DNA of 64,000 bases, taken from contig NZ_BOOG01000010.1 of NCBI RefSeq assembly GCF_016863115.1, positions 25,100 through 89,099 on the forward strand, written 5' to 3'. Below, piece after piece: positions 1 through 6,973 of this stretch (positions within the stretch are counted from its first letter, which is position 1; the number at the start of each line of letters is the position of its first letter). Source of the stretch: Sphaerimonospora thailandensis (GTDB lineage: Bacteria > Actinomycetota > Actinomycetes > Streptosporangiales > Streptosporangiaceae). The notes beneath the pieces were generated by a model. The model made no database searches and was not told the origin of the DNA. It worked only from the letters and a program-made list of their open reading frames with translations. The translations under genes were made by a program, and so were the position numbers.

Positions 1-456
1 GAGCACGCCTTCGACAAGGTCTGGAACATCAACGTCAAGGGCGTGTTCTTCCTGACGCGGCGGTTCCTGCCCCTGCTGCGCGCCGCCGCTTCGGCCGACG
101 ACCCGGCCCGCGTCATCAACGTGGGCTCGGTGGACGGCATCCGCGTCTCCGCGATGGAGCACTACGCCTACTCGGCTTCAAAGGCGGGGGTGCACATGCT
201 GACCCGGCATCTGGCCCACCGGCTCGCCCGCGAATCCATCACGGTGAACGCCATCGCGCCCGGGCCGTTCGAGTCGAAGATGATGGCATTCGTGCTGGAC
301 GACCCCGCGATGCGCGGCGCCGTCGAGAGCCAGATCCCGCTGGGCCGCATCGGCCGGCCCGATGACATGGCCGGAGCGGCCGTCTTCCTCGCCTCCCGTG
401 CGGGCGCATACCTCACCGGCACTGTCATCCCCGTCGACGGCGGCCTCACCGCCTGA
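1..456 (+). CDS. SDR family oxidoreductase, 3' part
   Basis: The reading frame is open from base 1, so this is the last 151 residues of a gene that begins outside the window. It shows classical short-chain dehydrogenase features: an N-I-N-V-K-G-V-F segment of the helix alpha-4 region, the catalytic Y-S-A-S-K pair, the N-A-I-A-P-G motif after it, and a C-terminal Y-L-T-G-T-V-I-P-V-D-G-G signature. These enzymes are NAD(P)-dependent cytosolic oxidoreductases. The N-terminal Rossmann glycine motif is not in the window, so cofactor preference and substrate cannot be judged. Its stop overlaps the stop of the convergent ATP-grasp gene by 11 bases. Confidence 0.93.
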   Translation, partial: EHAFDKVWNINVKGVFFLTRRFLPLLRAAASADDPARVINVGSVDGIRVSAMEHYAYSASKAGVHMLTRHLAHRLARESITVNAIAPGPFESKMMAFVLDDPAMRGAVESQIPLGRIGRPDDMAGAAVFLASRAGAYLTGTVIPVDGGLTA

Positions 457-1324
457 GCAGCTCGACCAGAGCCTGCGCGAACATGTCGGGGGCCGCGAGC
501 TCGTACCGGAGGAAGAGGTACGGCTCGACGACTTCGAGCTCCATGAGCACCGGCTCGCCGTCCGGCATCCGGACCAGGTCGACCCGGGCGTAGAGAAGGT
601 CCGCCGGCGCCTCTCCTGGGAAGCGGCGCGCGCACTGATCCAGAACGCGCTCGGCGAGGGCGAACTGGTCGTCGTCCGGATCTCGCAGCGTCGCCCGTTC
701 CTCGGTCGTGCGCCTGGTGTCCGACAGCATCGGGTGGCGCCGGACGGCGTGGCTGAACTGCCCGCCGAAGTACAGCAGCGAGAGCTCGCCCTCGTGCTCC
801 ACGGTCCGGAGGTACGGTTGGATCATGACCGTCCGACCCTCGTCGAGGAGCCCGGCCGCGTGCTTCTCGGCCGCCACCCGGTCGGCGGTCCGCAGCGCGC
901 CGCGCGCCCCGGCCGAGACCGCCGGCTTGACCACGTACTCGTCCCAGTCCGGGAACCCGCCCTCGGACGAACCCTTCCCGGAGAACCGGGCCCCGGGTGA
1001 GGCCCAGCACGTCGGCACGATCGGCACCCCGAGGTCTTTGAGGTAGGTCTTGTCGGTGTTCCACTCGATCACTGAAGCGGGATTGAACAGCCTCGTCGCC
1101 GTCCCGGCCCGGTGAGCCCAGGCGACGAAACCGTCCCTGCTGTCGATGTAGTCCCAGGTCGATCGGACGACGGCGGCGTCGAACGACGACCAGTCGACGC
1201 GCGGGTCGTCCCACGCCGCCGGTGAGCCCTCGATGCCGGCGCCGTACCAGGCCGCCAGGACGATCTCTCGCTCGTCGTCATGGCCGGCCACCGGATGGCC
1301 GGTGGTGACGTACGCAACCTTCAT
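446..1324 (-). CDS. ATP-grasp domain protein
   Basis: This 292-residue protein has the layout of a RimK/glutathione-synthetase-like ATP-grasp enzyme. There is an N-terminal alpha/beta domain (V-A-Y-V-T-T-G), a V-R-S-T-W-D-Y segment near residue 55, W-N-T-D-K-T-Y-L near residue 90, and a V-V-K-P-A-V-S-A-G-A strand-loop typical of the ATP lysine near residue 130. Acidic metal ligands appear late (A-R-V-D-L-V and L-M-E-L-E-V-V-E-P). Such enzymes join a carboxylate to an amine or thiol using ATP. Proteins of this build include peptide ligases and the cycloserine-pathway enzyme DcsG, but nothing here fixes a substrate. It is transcribed alone. Confidence 0.8.
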   Translation of the reverse strand: MKVAYVTTGHPVAGHDDEREIVLAAWYGAGIEGSPAAWDDPRVDWSSFDAAVVRSTWDYIDSRDGFVAWAHRAGTATRLFNPASVIEWNTDKTYLKDLGVPIVPTCWASPGARFSGKGSSEGGFPDWDEYVVKPAVSAGARGALRTADRVAAEKHAAGLLDEGRTVMIQPYLRTVEHEGELSLLYFGGQFSHAVRRHPMLSDTRRTTEERATLRDPDDDQFALAERVLDQCARRFPGEAPADLLYARVDLVRMPDGEPVLMELEVVEPYLFLRYELAAPDMFAQALVELLRR

Positions 1325-1374
1325 CGTGCTCCCTCCGTTACCAGGTGCGAACCCATGCTACGGAGACGCACCGC

Positions 1375-2904
1375 TCACCCGGGAACCACTCCGGTCAGCG
1401 CCTCGGCGGCCGCCTGGCCACAGACCCGGGCCGAGCCGTGGGTGGCGATGTGGGCCACGCCGAGGTCGGTGCGGCCGGGCAGGCCCATCTCGACGACGAC
1501 GCCGTCCGGCCGGGCGGCGAGCAGCCGCTCCACCAGGCCGAGCTGCCAGAGATGACGATGGGCGTCCCGTACGACCAGCACGAGCGGCCGGTCGGCGGCC
1601 TGATCGAGCACCGCGTCCGACATGTCGCCGCCCGGCCCGACGACGTCGGGCTCGGTCAGGCGGGTGACCGTGGTGCCCGGCAGCAGCTTGCTCAGCGGCT
1701 CACCGGCCCCCCACGGCATGCCCTTGTCGATCGCCAGATTGGTCTCCGGCGCCAGCTCCACCACGTGCGGGGCCGCCGTCAGGGGGAGCACGGCCTCGGC
1801 TCCCGGCCGGCGAGTGATCCGTACGGCACGGCGCGCGGCCGCCAGGCCGATCTCCACCGTGGTGTCCCCCTCCCCGGAAACCGTCGGGGCGTCCCAGGCG
1901 GTGCGGTCCGCGAGCCAGGCGGCGAGTGCCCGCACCCGGGCCGCCGCGTCGGCGAGCCGATCCTCCGGCAACGCGCCCCCGGTGACCGCGTCGACGATCG
2001 CCTCGCGGATGCGGTCCAGGGTGGCCTCGTCGGCGTTCTCCCCGCCCACGCAGACCGCGTCCGCCCCCGCCGCGACGGCGAGCGCACTCGCGCCGCCAAT
2101 GCCGTACGCCCCCGACACCGCGGCCATTTCGATGCCGTCGGTGACGATGAGGCCGTCGAAGCCGAGCTCGGTGCGCAGCAGGCCGGTGAGGATGCGCGGG
2201 CTGAGCGTGGCCGGCCGCTCGGCGTCGTAGGCGGTGACGAGCAGGTGGCCGGTCATGACACAGCGCACGCCCTCACGGATCGCGGCCCGGAACGGCCACA
2301 GCTCGACTTCGGCGAGCTCCTCCCGGGAGACCCCGACCCTCGGCACCCCGTGGTGGGAGTCGACCGACGTGTCGCCGTGACCGGGGAAGTGCTTGGCGCA
2401 GGCGGCCACGCCGGTGGACTGCAGGCCGCGGATCCATGCCGCCGTATGCCTCGCCACCAGCATCGGGTCCGCGCCGAACGAGCGCAGTCCGATCACCGGG
2501 TTGTCGGGGTTGGAGTTGACGTCGGCGGCCGGGGCGAAGTCCAGGTTGATCCCGGCGTCGTGCAGGTCCCGCCCGATGTCGCGGGCCACCCGCTCGGTCA
2601 GTTCCTCGTCGTCGACCACGCCGAGCGCGTAGTTTCCCGGCCGCGAACTGCCCGTGCGCGCTTCCAGGCGGGTCACCTCCCCGGCCTCCTCGTCGATGCC
2701 GATGAGAATGTCGGGGCTCTCCGCGCGCAGGGCCGCAGTGAGGCCGCCGAGCTGGGCCGGGGTGGCGATGTTCCGGGAGAAGAGCACGACCCCCGCGAGT
2801 CCGTCGCCGATCCGGCGCCGCACCCAGTCGGGAGCCGTGGTGCCCTCGAAACCGGGCAGGATGACCGTGTCCGCCAGACGGAGCAGATCCGGGCTTCGCT
2901 TCAT
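1375..2904 (-). CDS. Glycoside hydrolase family 3 (beta-N-acetylhexosaminidase, NagZ-like)
   Basis: This 509-residue protein carries the NagZ subgroup signature K-H-F-P-G-H-G-D-T-S-V-D-S-H-H-G at residues 171-186, which supplies the Asp/His dyad used as acid/base. The nucleophile aspartate is in V-T-D-G-I-E-M near residue 256. The family removes terminal beta-linked N-acetylglucosamine from chitin fragments or cell-wall muropeptides. A second C-terminal alpha/beta domain follows the barrel, so it is longer than the single-domain E. coli NagZ. No signal peptide is visible, so it probably acts in the cytoplasm. A 19-bp palindrome lies 41 bases upstream of the start and is a likely operator. Confidence 0.9.
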   Translation of the reverse strand: MKRSPDLLRLADTVILPGFEGTTAPDWVRRRIGDGLAGVVLFSRNIATPAQLGGLTAALRAESPDILIGIDEEAGEVTRLEARTGSSRPGNYALGVVDDEELTERVARDIGRDLHDAGINLDFAPAADVNSNPDNPVIGLRSFGADPMLVARHTAAWIRGLQSTGVAACAKHFPGHGDTSVDSHHGVPRVGVSREELAEVELWPFRAAIREGVRCVMTGHLLVTAYDAERPATLSPRILTGLLRTELGFDGLIVTDGIEMAAVSGAYGIGGASALAVAAGADAVCVGGENADEATLDRIREAIVDAVTGGALPEDRLADAAARVRALAAWLADRTAWDAPTVSGEGDTTVEIGLAAARRAVRITRRPGAEAVLPLTAAPHVVELAPETNLAIDKGMPWGAGEPLSKLLPGTTVTRLTEPDVVGPGGDMSDAVLDQAADRPLVLVVRDAHRHLWQLGLVERLLAARPDGVVVEMGLPGRTDLGVAHIATHGSARVCGQAAAEALTGVVPG

Positions 2905-2944
2905 GCTGCGCCCATGAGGGAGTGTTGAGGCATGCCCGCAATCT

Positions 2945-2963
2945 AATAGGAAAGTTTCCTATT
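2945..2963. promoter_or_regulatory. Perfect 19-bp palindrome upstream of the GH3 gene
   Basis: AATAGGAAAGTTTCCTATT is a perfect dyad with 9-bp arms around one central base. It lies between the GH3 start (2904) and the end of the PhoD gene (2989), so it can only serve the GH3 promoter. Similar A/T-flanked GGAAA/TTTCC dyads are used by ROK/NagC-type repressors of amino-sugar genes in actinobacteria. That assignment is inference, and no ROK gene is in the window. Confidence 0.6.
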
Positions 2964-2988
2964 TGCTAGTCCGCCGAACGGCGGAATC

Positions 2989-4365
2989 TCACAGGTCGGC
3001 CCGGCGTAACCGGTTCTTCTCGACCGTGAAAACTGCGGCCGTGGACACCGGTGCGCCCGGCCGGTCCACGTAGCCGACCACTCGGTAGTCGGCGCGGAAG
3101 TCGTCCATGCTCGCCCTGCAGGAGACGTAGCCCCGGTGGCCGTCGAAGAACTCGATGTGCGGATTGGCGGCGAGGATCGCCTTCGCGTCGGTGTCGGGCG
3201 GCAGGCTGGTGACCGACGTGCCGACGAACTCGACGCCGAGCGGCGCCGACGCCGGATCGGACCAGTCGGCGCGCAGATCGCAGGCCCAGTTGTTGTGCAC
3301 GTCGCCGCCCAGCACCACCAGCCCGTCCGGGGCGTTCGCGAGGACGCGGGCGCGGGAGTCGGGAAAGCCGTCCCAGGCATCGGCGCTCAGCGTCCCGTTC
3401 GGGAATCGCCGCTGGGCGAAGAACACGGCCTGCGCGAGCACCTTCCACCTGGCCGTCGCGCCCTTCAGCCGACTGATCAGCCACTCTTCCTGCTCACGGC
3501 CGAGCATGTCCCGGCCGCCGCGGTACTGCCTGGTGTCGGCGAGCATGAAGTCGATCACCCGTCCGTACGGCCGCCAGCGGTAGTTGCGCAGATCCGGCCC
3601 GGTCGGGCGCACCCGCAGCGGCAGATGCTCGTAGTACGCCTGGAAGGCGGCGGCTCGGCGTTTGAGGAAGGCCGACGGGCTGCTGCCGTTTCCCGGCAGC
3701 CCCCCGGCCCAGTTGTCCCGCACCTCGTGATCGTCGGGAAGCGCGAGCCACGGCGCGGCGGCGTGCGCCGCCTGGAGGTCGGGGTCCATGTGATAGCGCG
3801 CGTAGCGCCTGCGGTAGGCGGCCAGCGTGGTGCACTCGGCCTCCGACTCCAGCGGACGTACGTAGCGGCCCGGGCGGGGCTGCTTCGGCTTGCCGTACTC
3901 GTAAATGTAGTCGCCGAGGTGGAGCACCACGTCGGGCCGCTCGTCGGCGAGATGGCGCAGCGCCGTGAAATAGCCGTGCTCGTAGCGCTGGCACGACGCG
4001 AAGCAGAAATGGACGGGGTCGGTGGAGTCCGGCGCCGGAGCCGTCTTGGTACGGCCGACGGGGCTGACGTGGTCGTCGACGGAGAACCGATAGAAGTACT
4101 CCGTGCCCGGTCGCAGCCCGGCGACCCTGACGTGGAGGCTGTGCGCCCATTCCGGCTGGGCCGCCGCGGTTCCGGTCTGGACGACGCGGGCGAACGCACG
4201 ATCCTCGGCGAGCTGCCAACGCACGGACACGGTCCGATCGGGCATGCCGCCCGGCCGCTTCGCGTTCAGCGGATCGGGAGCCAGCCGGGTCCACAGGACC
4301 ACACCATCGGGTAACGGTTCCCCCGAAGCGACTCCGAGCGTAAATGGATAACCAGATTTGGCCAT
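2989..4365 (-). CDS. PhoD-like alkaline phosphatase/phosphodiesterase
   Basis: This 458-residue protein matches the PhoD family. It opens with F-T-L-G-V-A-S-G-E-P and V-V-L-W-T-R-L, followed by the N-terminal beta-sandwich and then a metallophosphoesterase domain with C-F-A-S-C-Q-R-Y-E-H, L-H-L-G-D-Y-I-Y-E, L-P-D-D-H-E-V-R-D-N and L-G-G-D-V-H-N-N-W. Family members bind Fe/Ca and cleave phosphomonoesters or diesters outside the cell after Tat export. Here the in-frame stop lies one codon upstream of the ATG, so no Tat signal can be encoded and a cytoplasmic location is implied. A reasonable ribosome binding site (AGGA, 8 bases from the ATG) supports the start. Confidence 0.9.
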   Translation of the reverse strand: MAKSGYPFTLGVASGEPLPDGVVLWTRLAPDPLNAKRPGGMPDRTVSVRWQLAEDRAFARVVQTGTAAAQPEWAHSLHVRVAGLRPGTEYFYRFSVDDHVSPVGRTKTAPAPDSTDPVHFCFASCQRYEHGYFTALRHLADERPDVVLHLGDYIYEYGKPKQPRPGRYVRPLESEAECTTLAAYRRRYARYHMDPDLQAAHAAAPWLALPDDHEVRDNWAGGLPGNGSSPSAFLKRRAAAFQAYYEHLPLRVRPTGPDLRNYRWRPYGRVIDFMLADTRQYRGGRDMLGREQEEWLISRLKGATARWKVLAQAVFFAQRRFPNGTLSADAWDGFPDSRARVLANAPDGLVVLGGDVHNNWACDLRADWSDPASAPLGVEFVGTSVTSLPPDTDAKAILAANPHIEFFDGHRGYVSCRASMDDFRADYRVVGYVDRPGAPVSTAAVFTVEKNRLRRADL

Positions 4366-4521
4366 GTTTCAGATCCTGCCGCAGGCAAAGTGACTGCGGT
4401 CGTGGCTGCGGGGCCGTGCAGCCGGAGGTTCGGGGAGGCGATCACGCGGGAATGCGGATCGCAGCTGGTCAGGACGGGGGAATGTCGGAATTTTGAGCGA
4501 GCCCTTGCTTGAGAGCCCATA

Positions 4522-5208
4522 ATGGAGCCCGTGAGCCAGCGAAAGAACTCAGGCGCCGCCTCCGCCGCGACGCGGGCGACGCGAGCGGTCGCCACCGGCG
4601 CGGGCGCGTCAGATCGCCGCGATCACCTCGTGAAACTCGCCGCCGAGCTCTTCGCACGAAAAGGCTTCCAGGCCACCACGGTCCGGGAGATCGCCCTGGA
4701 GGCCGGCATCCTCTCGGGGAGCCTCTACCATCACTTCGATTCCAAAGAAACCATCGTCGACGAGGTTCTCCGTACCTTCCTCGACGACGTGACCGCCCGC
4801 TACCGGGCGGCGCTGAGCGGCGACGGCGACCCCCGGTCGGTCCTTTCGGAGATGGTGCGGGTCGGATTCGGATCCCTGGACGCGCACCGCGCGGCCATCA
4901 CGGTGATGCAGAACGACTGGAGCTACCTGCGGTCACTGCCCGACGACCGCTTCGGCTACCTGGATCGGGCCGAGGACGAGGTCGAGCGCATGTGGGTGGA
5001 GCAGATCCGGCGCGGCCAGGCCGTGGGACAGTTCCGTTCCGACGTGGATCCCAAACTCACCTACCGGATGATCCGCGACACGGTCTGGGTCACCGCACGG
5101 TGGTTCCGCCCCGACGGTCACCTGGACACGGGCGCCCTCGCCGACCACTTCGTCAAGGTACTTTTCGACGGCCTCGCCTCCGGCGACGAGACCGGCGGAT
5201 CACGATGA
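4522..5208 (+). CDS. TetR family regulator, KstR2-like
   Basis: This 228-residue protein has a TetR helix-turn-helix at about residues 35-80 (F-A-R-K-G-F-Q-A-T-T-V-R-E-I-A and G-S-L-Y-H-H-F-D-S-K-E). The ligand domain resembles mycobacterial KstR2, with M-W-V-E-Q, Y-R-M-I-R-D-T-V-W-V and R-W-F-R-P-D-G at matching places. KstR2 represses late cholesterol-ring degradation genes and responds to a CoA thioester. No such catabolic genes are nearby, so only the family is claimed. The gene is divergent from the PhoD-like gene, and its stop overlaps the next start in an ATGA junction. Confidence 0.88.
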   Translation: MEPVSQRKNSGAASAATRATRAVATGAGASDRRDHLVKLAAELFARKGFQATTVREIALEAGILSGSLYHHFDSKETIVDEVLRTFLDDVTARYRAALSGDGDPRSVLSEMVRVGFGSLDAHRAAITVMQNDWSYLRSLPDDRFGYLDRAEDEVERMWVEQIRRGQAVGQFRSDVDPKLTYRMIRDTVWVTARWFRPDGHLDTGALADHFVKVLFDGLASGDETGGSR

Positions 5209-5888
5209 CGACGCTTGTCGAGGAGGTACGGCTCGCGCTGACCGAGGTGGCAGACCCCTCGCGCGCCCCGGCCATGACCGCCTACATGAAATCGGTCATG
5301 CCGTTTCTCGGTGTGACGTCCGTGCCACGCCGGAACGCCCTGCGGCGAGTCTTCCGGGAGCATCGCCTGGAATCGGCGCCCGAGTGGCGCAGGGCCGTAC
5401 TCTCCCTGTGGCGGGAGGCCGAGTACCGCGAGGAGCGGTACGCCGCGATCGAGCTCGCCGCCCACCGTTACTACCAGTCGTGGCAGACGCTCTACACAGT
5501 GCCGATGTACGAAGAAATGATCGTCACGGGTGCCTGGTGGGACGTGGTCGACGACATAGCGGTGCACCGGATCGGCACGCTGCTGGAGCGCTATCCCGAC
5601 GCGATGCGCCCGCTCATGCTGGAGTGGGCGGGCGACGCCGACATGTGGAAGCGGCGCGCCGCGATCCTGTGTCAGAACGCGTTCAAGAAGGGTACGGATC
5701 TCGGCCTGCTGTACGCGTGCATCGAGCCGAATCTGTCGGACACCGAGTTCTTCATCCGCAAGGCCATCGGCTGGGCGCTTCGCGAGTACGCCAAGACCGA
5801 CCCGGACGAGGTGGTCCGCTATGTGAACCACCAGGGCATCAGCGGCCTGAGCCGGCGTGAGGCGCTGCGCAACGTGCCCGTCTCCTGA
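5205..5888 (+). CDS. DNA alkylation repair protein (AlkD-like HEAT-repeat)
   Basis: This 227-residue protein matches the AlkC/AlkD superfamily of HEAT-repeat DNA glycosylases, which remove alkylated bases such as 3-methyladenine and 7-methylguanine. Diagnostic segments are M-K-S-V-M-P-F-L-G-V near residue 30, E-E-R-Y-A-A-I-E-L-A near residue 70, W-W-D-V-V-D-D-I-A, W-K-R-R-A-A-I-L-C-Q and F-F-I-R-K-A-I-G-W-A-L-R-E-Y. The tryptophan and aspartate positions expected at the active surface are present. The start ATG at 5205 overlaps the upstream TetR stop, so the two are translated together. Control of a repair enzyme by a KstR2-like regulator would be unusual. Confidence 0.92.
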   Translation: MTTLVEEVRLALTEVADPSRAPAMTAYMKSVMPFLGVTSVPRRNALRRVFREHRLESAPEWRRAVLSLWREAEYREERYAAIELAAHRYYQSWQTLYTVPMYEEMIVTGAWWDVVDDIAVHRIGTLLERYPDAMRPLMLEWAGDADMWKRRAAILCQNAFKKGTDLGLLYACIEPNLSDTEFFIRKAIGWALREYAKTDPDEVVRYVNHQGISGLSRREALRNVPVS

Positions 5889-6001
5889 CTTGGGGAGACG
5901 CCTGCGGTCCTCCCCGGCGCGCCCTTGCGGGCGGCCGGGAAGAACCGCTGCGACCTGAATGTCGGCTCAGGCGCCGGGAAAAGCGGCAGGCCACACCCTG
6001 C

Positions 6002-6568
6002 TCAGAAGCCGCCGAGCCCCTCGCCGAACCGCGGGAACCTGTTGAACGGCAGAGTCGGCTGGATCACCCGCTGCTGGGTCGGCTGGACCGCGACCGGCTG
6101 GATCACCCGCTCACGCTGGACCGGCTGGATCACCCGCTCACGCTGGACCGGCTGAACGAGCACGGGTTGGTTCACCCCACGGTTCCGCTGGAGCGGGTGC
6201 TCGTTGATGTTCCGGTTGTTGCCGAACGCGTTGTTGCCGCCGAACATCGCGCGGTTGTTCCACCAGTTGTTGAGGAACTGCTTGTCGTCCCGGTTGTCCT
6301 TCTGCTGGAACCCGAGCACGACGTCCTTCACGGCCATGCCGAGCGCTTCGCGACCGTTCCGGTTGTCGGCCCTGCCCAGCTGGTTCCACCAGTTGTTCTG
6401 CGGAGAGAACCAGTGGTTGTTGTGCATGTAGTCGTTGTTGTTGTTGATGAGGCGGTTGTTGTCCGGGCCGGTGCTGGCCCCGGCGGCGGTGGCCCCCAGG
6501 GCCACGATGCCACCGGCGAGCGCGGTGCCGAGCGCCAGCCCTGCGATAACCTTCGCGAACATCGTCAT
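6002..6568 (-). CDS. Asn-rich secreted protein with tandem repeats
   Basis: I do not recognise this 188-residue protein. Residues 1-32 form a clear Sec signal peptide (M-T-M-F-A-K-V-I-A-G-L then a long Ala/Gly/Leu core ending A-A-G-A-S). The mature chain is unusually rich in Asn, Trp, Gln and Arg, with blocks such as N-N-N-N-D-Y and N-N-W-W-N. Near the C-terminus the segment V-I-Q-P-V-Q-R-E-R repeats, encoded by a 27-bp DNA repeat at 6092-6154. The composition is low in hydrophobic residues and suggests an extended or disordered extracellular protein. It is transcribed alone behind a long AT-rich leader region. Confidence 0.75.
   Translation of the reverse strand: MTMFAKVIAGLALGTALAGGIVALGATAAGASTGPDNNRLINNNNDYMHNNHWFSPQNNWWNQLGRADNRNGREALGMAVKDVVLGFQQKDNRDDKQFLNNWWNNRAMFGGNNAFGNNRNINEHPLQRNRGVNQPVLVQPVQRERVIQPVQRERVIQPVAVQPTQQRVIQPTLPFNRFPRFGEGLGGF
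6092..6154. repeat. 27-bp tandem repeat inside the Asn-rich secreted protein gene
   Basis: Two identical 27-base units begin at 6092 and 6119, and a 9-base partial third follows to 6154. The unit is a multiple of three and encodes the V-I-Q-P-V-Q-R-E-R peptide repeat on the minus strand, so copy-number changes would keep the frame. Confidence 0.9.
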
Positions 6569-6901
6569 ATTGTTGTTCCCCCGTTCTGTGATTTTTCCCG
6601 AGACATCAATCCCGAATATATGGATGAATGCCCTCGCAGTCTATTGTCGGTTACCTTTCCTGTGCATGTTGATTTCCAGCTGGATGCGACCATAAACAGC
6701 CACCTGCAGCTTTTAGGCTGGCATTATCGCTTTATAGATGCCTTCATGCAATAAACACCCCTATTGTAGTAATATGTCCGTTTTATCCATGCGGACAAAT
6801 CGGACCGGCGTCGGCCGCGAAGACAACTGCGGGGCATCTCACACCGGCGACCACAGAACCGGGACATATGCTGACTAAATAGCATGAATATGGAACAAAG
6901 A
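6569..6901. other. Long AT-rich intergenic region
   Basis: This stretch is clearly poorer in G+C than its surroundings and shows no convincing gene. It is the upstream region of the Asn-rich secreted protein gene (minus strand). It contains a dyad TGTCCG-N11-CGGACA at 6775-6797, overlapping the 12-mer CCATGCGGACAA at 6787-6798 that recurs in a large palindrome at 34480. A TATATT-like sequence near 6617-6623 could be a -10 element on the minus strand. Confidence 0.5.
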
Positions 6902-6928
6902 ACCCGGGGCCGGTCCCCGGCCCCGGGT
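6902..6928 (-). terminator. Intrinsic terminator after the aldehyde dehydrogenase operon
   Basis: A perfect 12-bp stem (ACCCGGGGCCGG pairing with CCGGCCCCGGGT) with a 3-base loop lies 45 bases past the aldehyde dehydrogenase stop. Read on the minus strand, a TTCTTTGTT tract follows it. Confidence 0.8.
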
Positions 6929-6973
6929 CGAATGGTCAGTATGGGAACTGTCGTCTGGTCAGTGAGGACTTCG

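Noticed and set aside
168..1214. Long minus-strand open frame antiparallel to the SDR and ATP-grasp genes
   Set aside because: It is rich in Arg, Gly and Ala without any family motif, and overlaps two well-supported genes. Such shadow frames are usual in high-GC DNA.
6167..6754. Plus-strand open frame opposite the Asn-rich secreted protein
   Set aside because: It is Val-rich with no motif, whereas the minus strand has a clear signal peptide and in-frame repeats.
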